Shown piece after piece: positions 47,513-57,419 of a stretch of DNA of 64,000 nucleotides. The translations under genes and the position numbers were made by a program. The DNA is from Cervus elaphus. Lineage: Eukaryota > Chordata > Mammalia > Artiodactyla > Cervidae. Position 1 is the first letter of the stretch; each line of letters starts with the position of its first letter. The notes beneath the pieces were generated by a model. It saw only the letters and a program-made list of their open reading frames with translations. It did not search any database and was not told where the DNA came from. The stretch covers positions 52,607,037 to 52,671,036 of the forward strand of contig NC_057825.1 in the NCBI RefSeq assembly GCF_910594005.1, written 5' to 3'.

Positions 47513-48600
47513 TTCTGTTTTATTGCCTATACCAAAGCCTTTGACTGTGTGGATCACAATAAACTATGGAAAATTCTGAAAGAGATGGGCATACCAGACC
47601 ACCTGACCTGCCTCTTCAGAAACCTATATGCAGGTCAGGAAGCAACAGTTAGAACTAGACATGGAACAACAGACTGGTTCCAAATAGGAAAAGGAGTATG
47701 TCAAGGCTGTATATTGTCACTCCTCTTATTAACTTCTATGCAGAGTACATCATGAGAAACTCTGGGCTGGAGAAAGCACAAGCTGGAATCAAAATTGCTG
47801 GGAGAAATATCAATAAACACATATGACACAACCCTTATGGTAGAAAGTGAAGAAGAACTAAAGAATCTCTTGATGAAAGCAAAAGAGTAGAGTGAAAAAG
47901 TTGACTTAAAGCTCAACATTCACAAAACAAAGATCATAGCATCTGGTCCCATCACTTCATGGAAAATAGATGGAGAAACAGTGGAAACAGTGGCAGACTT
48001 TATTTACTTGGGGTCCAAAATCACTGCAGATGGTGACTGCAGCCATGAAATAAAAAGATGCTTACTCCTTGGAAGAGAAGTTATGACCAACCTAGACAGC
48101 ATATTAAAAAGCAGAGACATTACTTTGTCAACAAAGGTCTGTCTTATCAGGGCTATGGTTTTTCCAGTAGTCATGTATGGATGTGAGAGTTAGACTATAA
48201 AGAAATCTGAGTGCCAAAGAATTGATGCTTTTGAACTGTGGTGTTGGAGAAGACTCTTGAGAATGCTTTGGACTGCAAGGAGATCCAACCAGTCCATCCT
48301 AAAGGAGACCAGTCCTGAGTGTTCATTGGAAGGACTGATGTTGAAGCTTAAACTCCAATACTTTGGCTACCTCATGTGAAGAACTGACTTATTTGAAAAG
48401 ACTCTGATGCTGGGAAAGATTGAAGGCAGGAGGAGAAGGGAATGACAGAGGATGAGATGGTTGGATGGCATTACTGACTCAATAGACATGAGTTTGAGTA
48501 AACTCCAAGAGTTGGTGTTGGATAGGTAGGCTTAGCATGCTGCAGTCCATGGGGTCGCAAAGAATCAGACATTACTGAGTGACTGAACTGAACTGAATTG
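47513..48600 (+). mobile_element. BovB copy 5, 5'-truncated, with TSD
   Basis: A 1,088-bp sense BovB starting inside the reverse transcriptase and ending in CTGAACTGAACTGAATTG. Perfect 11-bp TSD. Frames 47510-47755 (AYTKAFDCVDHNKLW, then CQGCILS) and 47981-48193 (DFIYLGSKITADGDCSHEIKR) remain. The YADD region has lost bases: CAATAAACACATATGACAC replaces the usual CAATAACCTCAGATATGCAGATGACAC. Confidence 0.94.
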
Positions 48601-48611
48601 AATAAGAATTG

Positions 48612-49899
48612 AGCTGAAATGTCTTTTATTTATTTATTTATTTTGCTAAAGGCCAAGTGTGGACAATGTGAAAGTGTAAATTCCTTTGGGATTACAGATT
48701 TAGAAAATGTTTGCATCAGTTACAGATTTTCTCCATGAGTTTGATGAGGTTCTTACAAGGAAGGCTGGGGAAAACCCTGAGAAATCTTTCCTTGTGATCC
48801 TGACTACAGGACCGGGGTAGCTTAAAGTGCTGACACTTTGTTGAGACGTACCTCATATTTCTCCTCTGTGGAACAAAAATCTTGCACTCCAGGTAAAAGG
48901 ATAATGACTATTGGCTTTTTAGGAAACTGTGTAACCCTTGATACTGGAGAAAGAGTAAAGGAGCATAAAATAAATTATCTGTCTCAGAGGAGAGCCATGG
49001 ATAGTTCTAACATTATCATTACAAGTGGAGAAGGGGCAAAATAATTACTTCCACCAGACTCTTGGGAACTTTGGACACTCTGCCTGCATAGGATGGAGCC
49101 TGTTAGAATATCAGAGGAGAGTTTCTCTCATTGATTTCTACTTCCAAAACAGTAAGAATTTGATAAAACTGTAGAGTATAATTGAGAGAGCATCAGGAAA
49201 TGTATTCTTTTTCAGGTATAATGAAAAAGGAAAAATAAATAAAAGTGAACAAATATTGAGAACATAACTTCTGGCCAATCTATATCCTAAACATCAAGAA
49301 AAATTTGAAATCTGTGGTACATTTTCAACAACAGACCAGCCCAATTTTTAATTAGATTGACATAAGCCCCAACACTAAAATAGCAGAAATAAAGCAGCAC
49401 TAATAACCATGCATAAGGACTATTTGTCTCAGCATCTACTGTTTTACATAACATGTCTATCTTTTGACTAAAAGTTAGGGTACATAAAAAAAAAAGCAAC
49501 ATGATATTAACTTCAGAAACACAAAACAACTATTAGATCCTACTTATATGACAAAGATGCTGAAAATACATGACAGAAAATTAAAAAAATAATAATAGGC
49601 TAAATATGTTCAGGGTCCAAACTGAATGGGTAGACAATACATAAAATGAGGTACATAAAATATTTTAAAAAGTAACACATTATTTTAAAAAGTAACATAT
49701 TTTAAAAAGGTGAAGACTCCTTTGATAAACTCATCAGTTGATTCAACAATAAATGAAAGAGTACATGACTCTGAAAACAGAGCAATAATAATTACCAAAA
49801 TATAAACAGAAAAATTTTAAATGTAAAGAAAATAAGAGACTATAACCTCAAGAGAGTTTTGGGAGAAGACCTGAGGGTCAATATCTATTGGGCTAACAT
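48612..49899. other. Non-coding DNA, partly less AT-rich
   Basis: A TTTA microsatellite (about 48624-48645) opens the stretch. 48780-49080 is less AT-rich and holds a 68-codon + frame (48838-49044) without recognisable domains. This may be an unrecognised old repeat. No exon is claimed. 49560-49860 is A-rich and may be decayed L1. Confidence 0.5.
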
Positions 49900-50129
49900 A
49901 TAAGTAAATGGGCTTCCCTGGTGACTTAAACAGTAAAGAATCTCCTGCAATGAAGGAGGCCTGGGTTTGATGGGTTGGGAAGATCCCCTGGAGGAGGAAA
50001 AGGCTATCCACTCTGGTATTCTTCCCTGGAGAATCCCATAGACAGAGGAGCCTGACAGGCTACAGTGTAAGGGGTCACAAAGAGTCAGACACAACTGAAT
50101 GACTAACACTTTACATTTTCATAAGTAAA
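49900..50129 (+). mobile_element. Bov-tA SINE with TSD
   Basis: SINE body 49910-50112, from GGGCTTCCCTGGTGACTTA to GACACAACTGAATGACTAACAC. ATAAGTAAA at 49900-49908 and 50121-50129 is a perfect 9-bp TSD, with a short T-rich tail between. Small deletion in the head around the B box (GGTTTGATGGG). Confidence 0.92.
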
Positions 50130-50845
50130 CAGAATCTGAAAGGAAGAAAGAACAAAATAAATATTTGAAGAAATAATGACTATTTTTTTCAAAAAAAAAT
50201 GAGAGCAAACTAAAACAAAAACAGAATATCCAAATATGTCATATTTAATGTGATAAAAAATGAAGACAGTGAGTCAAAACAGGAAACAAATATAATATAC
50301 AGAAGTACAATGATAAGAATTGGAAATTTATTTTGGGAAACCATGCAATTGAAAAAAGAAAAGAGTAAACTAAATACTCTTTATAAGAGTAAAGTAAATA
50401 CAAATAAATAAAACACTCTCAACTGTGAATTCTATACTCAGTGAAATATTCTATAAAAAGAAGACCAAATTTAAAATTCTCACATAAAAGCTATAAGAGT
50501 TTGCTTCCAGTAGGCCTACTCTGTAAGAAATATTTAAGATTTTGTTGACTAGAAAGAAGTTCTGCCTGATAGAAGTAAATAAACCTTTGAAAGCAGAATA
50601 AGTATAAAATAAAATTTATTTTTTAGTTTTAATTGCTCTAAAATATAGCTGGGATTTTAAGTTCAGACAATATGATGCAAACCTTTTTCTCCCTACTCCT
50701 CTCTGCTAAGCACAACAAAAAATCCTGGAAAAAACAAGAGATAACTAATGAAGAAATGTGAAAGGTATAAGACAAAGAGAAACTCGCTATAGACCTTAGG
50801 ATTGGAGTGACAAGTGGAGTAACAAGATGCTTTATATACCTCCAG
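50130..50845. other. A-rich DNA, possibly decayed old L1
   Basis: Phrases such as TTCTATACTCAGTGAAATATTC followed by CTACTCTGTAAGAAATATTTAA resemble the 3' part of old mammalian L1 elements. The match is too weak for firm assignment. Confidence 0.4.
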
Positions 50846-51090
50846 CCAAACAGACAGGCTTCCCAGGTGGCTCAGTGGTAATGAATCCACCTGCCAATAC
50901 AAGAGACATGGGTTTGATCCCTGGGTTGGGAAGATGCCCTGGAGAAGGAAACCACTTGGAGAATAATAACCCTCTCCAATATTATTGCCTGGGAAACACC
51001 ATGGACAGAGAAGCCTGGTGGGCTACAGTTTATGGGGTCACAAAAAGAGTTGGACAATACTGGGCAACTAAAATAACAACCAAACAGACA
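50846..51090 (+). mobile_element. Bov-tA SINE with 11-bp TSD
   Basis: Body 50857-51079, starting GGCTTCCCAGGTGGCTCAG, B box GGTTTGATCC, tail GGACAATACTGGGCAACTAAAATAAC. CCAAACAGACA at 50846-50856 and 51080-51090 is a perfect TSD. It has an extra 18-20 bp around 50955-50975 (ACTTGGAGAATAATAACC), a small internal duplication. Confidence 0.94.
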
Positions 51091-52093
51091 ACCCAGACCT
51101 AGCATTTCTGATTCACAGTTTAATGACAGAAGGCAACACAGATGGGTTTTACTACTCCTTTAGGCCAAACAAGTATCTTTCAACATCAGTTGAACTAGAC
51201 ATGCACCTGCAAGAGGGATCTCTCAGTAGACTTGCCATCAGTAAGTGGTCAGAGGAAGTGTTCTCCTTCCCCTCCATGCCTGAGATTCCTTCAAGAGAGA
51301 TACTGAGGTAGAGTGAAACCTAAAGAACTCAGCCACAGCAACCTGCTTGAGCTTGGTCTTGGTCTTGAGATATTGTGAGTCTTTTTGTCCCAGGGGTTTG
51401 AAACTTTTCTTACCTTCCCTGAGACATCAGTGCATTTCAGGGTCATGGGCAACGAAATACCAACACAAAATCTGTCTAGCCGAAGAAGAGTCCTTATCCC
51501 CTCAGATCAAAGACTTCTCTCCCTGACTGTAAAACACCCAGAGCCCTGCCTGGGGACCTCCTTCTTATCCTCAGGCAGCAACATCAGGATAAGTAGGAGC
51601 CCCAGCAGCACGAGATAAGCCAAACAGACCATTACACAAAGGTTCAGAAAATTAAACTGCCATTGGAACCACAGCCCATAAATATAAGCCAAACCTACAT
51701 GCTAAATCTAATTAAGCTGAGTGTTTGTTAGAATAAATGATTTAAATTGAACCTAGGGTCAGCTAACAAAACAACCAAAATATCTAGGGTCCTTAAAAAA
51801 AAAATCATCCACCCTACTAAGAACAAATAAAATAATAATCTAAATGAGAAAAGTTAATCAAATGATACCAAGACAGAGATGATTCAGATATTATTTACAG
51901 CAGTCATCATAAAAATGTTTTAACAAGCAATTAAAATTCTTTGAAATAAAAGCAGAAAGTTTCAGAAAATAAAATGAAATTGAATATTAATGAAATGGAG
52001 AAAAAAATGACAACTTGGACTTCATTCGTAGCTGGTTGAATAGGAGTGTTGTTTTTGGCTGGACAGATTTTGTGTTGATATATGTATATATTT
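51091..52093 (+). mobile_element. Probable decayed L1 5'/ORF1 region
   Basis: 51750-52020 (CTAGGGTCCTT, AAATGAGAAAAGTTAATCAA, CAGTCATCATAAAAATG, TTTAACAAGCAATTAAAATT) follows the order of an old mammalian L1 ORF1 region. 51091-51750 is mixed and less certain. The 77-codon frame at 51385-51618 has no recognisable domain. Confidence 0.5.
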
Positions 52094-52202
52094 GGGCTTT
52101 CCTGGTGGCACAGTGAAGAATCTGCTTGCAATACAGAGACCCAGGCTTAATTCCTGTGTCAGGAATAAACCTGGAGAAGGGAATGGCTACCCACTCAAGT
52201 AT
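52094..52202 (+). mobile_element. Bov-tA SINE, 3'-truncated
   Basis: Only the tRNA head and first middle part are present (GGGCTTTCCTGGTGGCAC to CTACCCACTCAAGTATT). The BovB-like 3' half is missing, unusual for a target-primed insert. Later deletion is the simplest explanation. Confidence 0.88.
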
Positions 52203-52584
52203 TTGTATATGTATATTTGCAGATATAGTTAAGAATTCTGAGATAAGGTCATCTTCAGTTATATAGATGAGTCTTAAATCTGATGACAATGGTTCTTAAA
52301 AGAGGCAAGAGGATAGACACTGGGAGAAAGAGAAAAGGCCATATGAAGACAGAGGACATGACTAAAGTTGTGGGCTACCCAGAAGAAAGGCCTGAACTAC
52401 CAGAAGACCCATAGGCAAGAAAGAGACAAGAATGGATTCTCCCTTTCAGCTTTCAAAGGGCACGTGGCTTTGCCAACACTTTGATTTTGGACTTCTGGCC
52501 TCTAGAACTCTGACAGACTCAATTTCTGTTGGTTTAAGCCACTGCATTTGTGATACTTTGTTGTGATAGTCCTATTTGACAATG
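52203..52584. other. Non-coding DNA
   Basis: No family recognised with confidence. Confidence 0.5.
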
Positions 52585-52723
52585 AATTTGTCAAAACAAA
52601 GCAAAATTTTGCTCTGCAAAAGACCTCCTTCAGAGGCTGTAAAGGCAAAATATAGGTTGGGGGAGGAGCAGGATCTTCATTTCATATATCTGACAAAGAA
52701 TTAGTATCTAGAGTACTTAAATG

Positions 52724-53150
52724 TGATGGCTAATTTTATGTGTTAACTTGGCTGAGCTGAGGGAAGTCCTGGTAGCTGGTAAACTAATATTTCAGGGTGT
52801 GTCTGTAAGGGTGTTCCTAGCACAGTTAGTCTTTAAATCCATGAACTGAGTAAAGATCATCCCCATTAATGAGGACTGAATAGAACAAAAAAATGAAGGA
52901 CAGATTGGTAGAGTTGGAAATCCATGCTCACATGCCCTTAGACATCATTACTCCTGATTCCCAGGTGATTTACACCATTGACTCCTCTGGTTCTAAGACC
53001 TTTAGATTTGAATTGGGACTGTACCACTGACTTCCCTGGGCTTCCAGCTTGTAGACAACAGATCCTAGAACTTCTCAGCCACCATAGTTGTATGAGCTGA
53101 TCTCTCATCATAAATCTATTTAAATAAATATTAATACATATTTGCATATA
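52724..53150 (+). repeat. Old interspersed repeat nested in L1, family unassigned
   Basis: GTGATGGCTAATTTTATGTG with TAACTTGGCTGAGC at one end and CTTCTCAGCCACCATAGTTG with TCATAAATCT at the other. This is the layout of an ancient mammalian repeat that I recognise by pattern but cannot name safely. Confidence 0.5.
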
Positions 53151-53176
53151 ATATTACAGCATGTTTATGGAGTCTA

Positions 53177-53692
53177 AAAACACAGGCATACAAAACTCAA
53201 TTTTTCAAGGTTGCAAATATACAAGGGTACTAGCTTATGACAAGGGTTAGGGATAGGGCAGGGTGAAGGTAGTAGAGTTGAAGGGAAAAGAGAAAAAAAT
53301 TAAAGTGAGAACAAATGATAAATTGAAGGGACTTTCATAGACTGTGTGCTTTTACCTGAATAACAGTGAGCAATTTACAATTGATACCCTTTAAAGTTTT
53401 TTAAATAATATATATGTACATATCTATCTACATATATAGAAACACATGAATATACTGCTATTTGTTCTGTTTCTCTAAAGAATTCTCATGTAACAAAGAT
53501 TTCCCAAAAGATAACAGTAAAAAAGCAAGCAATTCAATAAGAAATTGGGCTAAAACATAAACAGACATTGAAGTGAAGAGGACATACATTATTAGATGAT
53601 GAATAAGCACATGGAAAGAATTACAATATCGTTACCTATCAGATTATATATGCATATTGCTTATCAAATCTGAAAACACAGGCATACAAAAC
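53177..53692. repeat. Pair of 20-bp direct repeats about 500 bp apart
   Basis: The block AAAACACAGGCATACAAAAC occurs at 53177-53196 and 53673-53692. With one mismatch the match extends to 24 bp. The interval contains L1-like and low-complexity sequence. Origin unclear. Confidence 0.85.
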
Positions 53693-53700
53693 CTGTGGTT

Positions 53701-53715
53701 ATACACACACACTTA

Positions 53716-53759
<44 letters not shown>

Positions 53760-53760
53760 C
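53701..53760. repeat. CA microsatellite
   Basis: An ACACAC run of about 30 bases (53724-53753) with imperfect CA units before it and TATATAC after it. Confidence 0.95.
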
Positions 53761-54417
53761 ACCACAATGAAATATCACTATGTACCCATCAAAGTGGCTG
53801 AAATAAAACATGAATATTGACAACACTAAATGATTATAAGGATGTGAAAAAAAATGGATCACCCATACACTGCTGATGGGATTGCAAAGTGATAACAAAC
53901 ATTCTGGAAAACTTTGGCAGTTTCTTGTAAAGTTAAACTTGCAATTACCATGTTAACAAGCAATTTGTGTTCAGGGGCATTTATCACAGAAAATGAAAAC
54001 ATGTTCACACAACAATCTATACACTAATGCTCATTGCAGATTTATGTATAACCCGAAGTGGTAAAAAAAAAAAAAAGTGCAATGTCCTTCAACAGGTGAA
54101 TGATAAACTGGCAAAACATACAATGGAATACTACTTAGCAATATAAAAAGAGTGAAATATTGATACAGAGGAACCAGATGGATCTCTAGACAATTATGCT
54201 AAATGAGAAAAGACAGCTGCTCAAATATACACATTGTATGGTTTCATTTGTAAGACATTTGTGAGATTAGAAAACTTGGGTAAAGAAGAGATTAGTGATT
54301 TCCACGATTTTGGAAAATGGAGTAGAAGACAGGAAGGGAACAGTGATGATGGGACCATTTATTTTGTTGACTGTGATGGTGCATATACAAACTGACACCC
54401 ATTGTAAAACAGTTTAA

Positions 54418-54660
54418 AACTTACATTATCATATGTAAAATAGATGGCCAATGGGAATTTGCCATAGGACTCAAGAAACTCAAACAGGGGCTTTGTATCA
54501 ACTTAGAGGGGTGGAATGGGGAGGGAGATGGGAGCGAGTTTCAAAAGGGAGGGGAATATTTGTATACCTATGGCTGATTCATGTGAAGGTTTGACAGAAA
54601 ACAGCAAACTTCTGTAAAGCAATTATCCTTCAATAAAAAATAAATTAAAAAAATAAACAA
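54418..54660 (+). mobile_element. Ruminant L1 3' UTR inserted in old L1
   Basis: Sense L1 tail (AAACTTACATTATCATATG, GGCCAATGGGAATTTGCC, GGCTGATTCATGTGAAGG, AATTATCCTTCAATAAAAAA) with an A-rich end. It nearly repeats 39745-39970. The older L1 3' UTR continues after it. Confidence 0.88.
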
Positions 54661-54952
54661 AACACTAAATGCATGCACACACAGTTTAGTACAAATAAAG
54701 CTGGTGAAATCTGAACAAGGTTGGTGGGCTTTATCAATTCTAGCAAACTCAATTTGATATTGTACTATAGTTTTCACAAACTATAAAATTGATGAAACTA
54801 TATAGAACTTATACAGGATTTATACTCACACTAGTTTCAATACATTTTTTATTAAAAATAAAATATTTGAAGTGTAAAATGACTTTTGAAAGATGTTTAA
54901 TATTATTAGAAATCAAAGAAATGAAAATTAAAACTCTGATAGTATACCACTA

Positions 54953-54994
54953 TATGTGTGTGTGTGTGTATGTATATATATATATATATGTATA
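54953..54994. repeat. TG/TA compound microsatellite
   Basis: TGTGTGTGTGTGTG followed by a TATATA run of about 18 bases. It adjoins the 3' end of the following SINE. Confidence 0.93.
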
Positions 54995-54996
54995 TG

Positions 54997-55212
54997 AAGT
55001 GAAAGTATTAGTTGTTCAGTCATGTCCAACTCGTTGTGATCCCATGGACTATAGCCTGCCAAGATCCTCTGTCCATGGAATTCTCCAGGAAAGATGGAGT
55101 GGGTTGCCATTTCTTTCTCCAGGGGATCTTCTCAAAAGGGTGATCAAACCTGGTGATCAAATCGCCTGCATTGCAGGGGAAATCTTTACCATCTGAGCCA
55201 CAAGAGAAGCCC
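54997..55212 (-). mobile_element. Bov-tA SINE
   Basis: Full-length antisense copy. The minus strand starts GGGCTTCTCTTGTGGCTCAG and ends CATGACTGAACAACTAATAC. There is a small duplication of GGTGATCAAA around 55140-55160 at the B box. Confidence 0.9.
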
Positions 55213-55337
55213 TTGTGACTAGAATTAAGTCTAACAATACTACTATTAAGGATGTGACATAACATATATTATTGGCAGAAATATTTCAAGAATTATGCAG
55301 TGTTTTCTCATTAAACAAACCAGAAATTATCAACTGT

Positions 55338-55351
55338 TTCAGTAATTCTCT
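55338..55351. repeat. TSD left of truncated SINE
   Basis: TTCAGTAATTCTCT is repeated exactly at 55513-55526. Confidence 0.95.
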
Positions 55352-55512
55352 GCAGAGACCTGGATTCAGTCCCTGGGGTGGGAAGATCCTCTGGAGAAGG
55401 GAATGGCAATCCACTCCAGTATTCTTGCTTAGAGAATCCCATAGACAAAGTAACCTGAATAGCTACAGCTCATGTGGTCACAAAGAGTCAGGCATGACTG
55501 AATGATTAATAC
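55352..55512 (+). mobile_element. 5'-truncated Bov-tA with 14-bp TSD
   Basis: 161 bp lacking the first 40-50 bases of the tRNA head. It starts GCAGAGACCTGG and keeps a degraded B box (GATTCAGTCC). The perfect 14-bp TSD shows that it inserted in truncated form. Confidence 0.94.
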
Positions 55513-55526
55513 TTCAGTAATTCTCT

Positions 55527-56722
55527 ACTTCTGCTTCCTTTACTATCCTAAAGCCTTTGTGTGGATCACAACAAATTGTGGGAAATTCCTAAAGAGATGG
55601 GGATACCAGAACACTTTACCTGCCTCCTGAAAAAATCTACTTCTGCTTTATGACTACGCCAAACACTTTGTTTGGATCACAGGAAACTGTCAAAAATTTT
55701 AAACTGGTGGGAATACCAGACCACCTGACCTACCTCCTGAGAGATATGTATGGAAAATTCAAGAAGTAACAGTTAGAACTGGACATGGAACAAAAGACTG
55801 GTTCCAAATCAAGAAAGGAGTATGCCAAAGCTCCATATTGTCAGCGTGTGTATTTAACTTCTATGCAGAGTACATTGTGCTGAAAGCCAGGCTGGATGAA
55901 GCACAAGTTGGAATCAAGATTGCTGGGATAAATATAAAAAAAAACCTCAGATATGAAGATGACACCACCCTTACGGCAGAAAGCAAAGAACTAAAAATCC
56001 TCTTGATAAAAGTGAAAAAGCTGACTTAAAACTCAACATTCAAAAATTAAGATCATGGCATCCAGTCCAAACATTTCATGGCAAATAAATGGGGAAACAA
56101 TGGAAACAGTGACACACTTTATTTTCTTGGGATCCAAAATCACTGCAGATGGTGACTAAAGCCATGAAATAAAAAGACTCTTGCTCCTTGGAAGAAGAGC
56201 TATGACCAACCAAGACAGCATGTTAAAAAGCAAAAACATTACTTTGCCAGCAAAGTCTATCTAATCAAAGCTATGGTTTTTCGAGTAGTCGTGGATTCAT
56301 GTGAGAGTTGGACTATAAAGAAAGCTGAGCCCTGAAGAACCGACACTTTTGACCTGTGGTTTTGGAATAGACTCTTGAGAGTCCCTTGGACTGCAAGGAG
56401 ATCCAACCAGTCTATCCTAAAGGGAGTCAGTTCTGAATATTCATTGGAAGGACTGATGCTGATGCTGAAGCTGAAACTCCAATACTTGGGCCACCTGGTG
56501 TTAAGAGCTGACTCATATGAAAAGACCTTGATGTTGGGAAAGATTGAGGGCAGGAGGAGAAGGGGAGGACAGAGGATGAGATGGTTGGGTGGCATCCCTG
56601 ACTCAATGGACATGAGTTTGAGTAAGCTCCAGGAGTTGGTAATGGACAGGGAAGCCTCTTGCCCTGCAATCCCATGGGGTTGCAAAAAGTCAGACATGAA
56701 GAGTGACTGAACTGAACTGGAA
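55527..56722 (+). mobile_element. BovB copy 6, 5'-truncated, with internal duplication
   Basis: Sense BovB starting in the reverse transcriptase. The first ~110 bp (55527-55634) and the next ~115 bp (55635-55750) are two diverged copies of the same segment (ACTTCTGCTT to TGCCTCCTGA). It ends GAGTGACTGAACTGAACTGG. The frame 55838-56029 holds YEDDT in place of YADDT. Inactive. Confidence 0.92.
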
Positions 56723-56730
56723 AGTGTAAA

Positions 56731-56907
56731 ACATATTGAGTGTAGCACTTTCACAGCATCATTTTTTATAATTTGAAATAGTTCAACTGGAATTTCATCA
56801 CCTCCACTAGCTTTGTTCATAGTGATGCTTCCTAGAGCCCACTTGACTTCACATTCCAGGATGACTGGCTCTAGGTGAGTGATCACACCACTGTGGTTAT
56901 TTGGGCA
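56731..56907 (-). mobile_element. BovB internal fragment, antisense, left part
   Basis: Complement of the segment just upstream of the reverse transcriptase (ACATATTGAGTGTAGCACTT to CACTGTGGTTATTTGGG). The same fragment continues at 60267 (TCATGAAGGTCTTTTT), so a later BovB split it. Confidence 0.9.
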
Positions 56908-56928
56908 TGCAGCAGCTGCACAGCGCAG

Positions 56929-57002
56929 GAGCAGCTGAGAGGAGCTACCCCACATCCAAGGTAAGGAGCAGCCGTGAAGAGATACCCCATGTCCGAGGTA
57001 AG
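56929..57002 (+). repeat. Two 37-bp units in the BovB 5' UTR
   Basis: 56929-56965 and 56966-57002 align without gaps, 30 of 37 bases identical. Core: GAGCAGC, then TACCCCA, then TCC.AGGTAAG. Tandem units in a LINE 5' UTR often mark promoter monomers; that role is inferred only. Confidence 0.9.
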
Positions 57003-57419
57003 AGAAACCCAAGTAAGACAGTAGGCACTGAGAGAGGGCATCAGAGGGCAGACAGATTGAAACCACAATCACAGACAACTAGCCAATCTGATCACATGGA
57101 CCACAGCCTTGTCTAACTCAGTGAAACTAAGCCATGCCATGTGGGGCCACCCAAGGTGGATGGGGTATGGTGGAGCGGTCTGACAGAATGTGGTCCACTG
57201 GAGAAGGGAATGGCAAACCACTTCAGTATTCTTGCCTTGAGAACCCCATGAATAGTATGAAAAGGCAAAAAATAGGGCACTGAAAGGTCAGTAGGTGCCC
57301 AATATGCTATTGGAGATCAGGGGAGAAATAACTCCAGAAAGAATGAAGCAATGAAAACAAAGCAAAAATAACACTCAGTTGTGGATGTGACTGGTAATAG
57401 AAACAAGGTCCAATGCTGT

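Larger units (their letters stand above)
52585..54840 (+). mobile_element. Old L1, sense, heavily fragmented
   Basis: ORF2 pieces read in order: GCTCTGCAAAAGACC to AGTATCTAGAGTACTTAA (52610-52722), AATTCAATAAGAAATTGGGC (53533 on), ACCACAATGAAATATCACTA (53761 on), ATACACTGCTGATGGGATTG, then CAATGGAATACTACTTAGCA (54120 on). The 3' UTR resumes near 54690 (GCTGGTGAAATCTGAACAAG). An unassigned repeat (about 52724-53150), a CA microsatellite and a younger L1 tail interrupt it. No usable frame remains. Confidence 0.78.

Noticed and set aside
56257..57078. 273-codon minus frame, the longest in the window
   Set aside because: It is a chance frame crossing three BovB pieces: the antisense of copy 6, the sense of the antisense fragment (where ILECEVKWALGSITMNKASGG is real but old BovB), and the copy 7 5' UTR. 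Not a gene.
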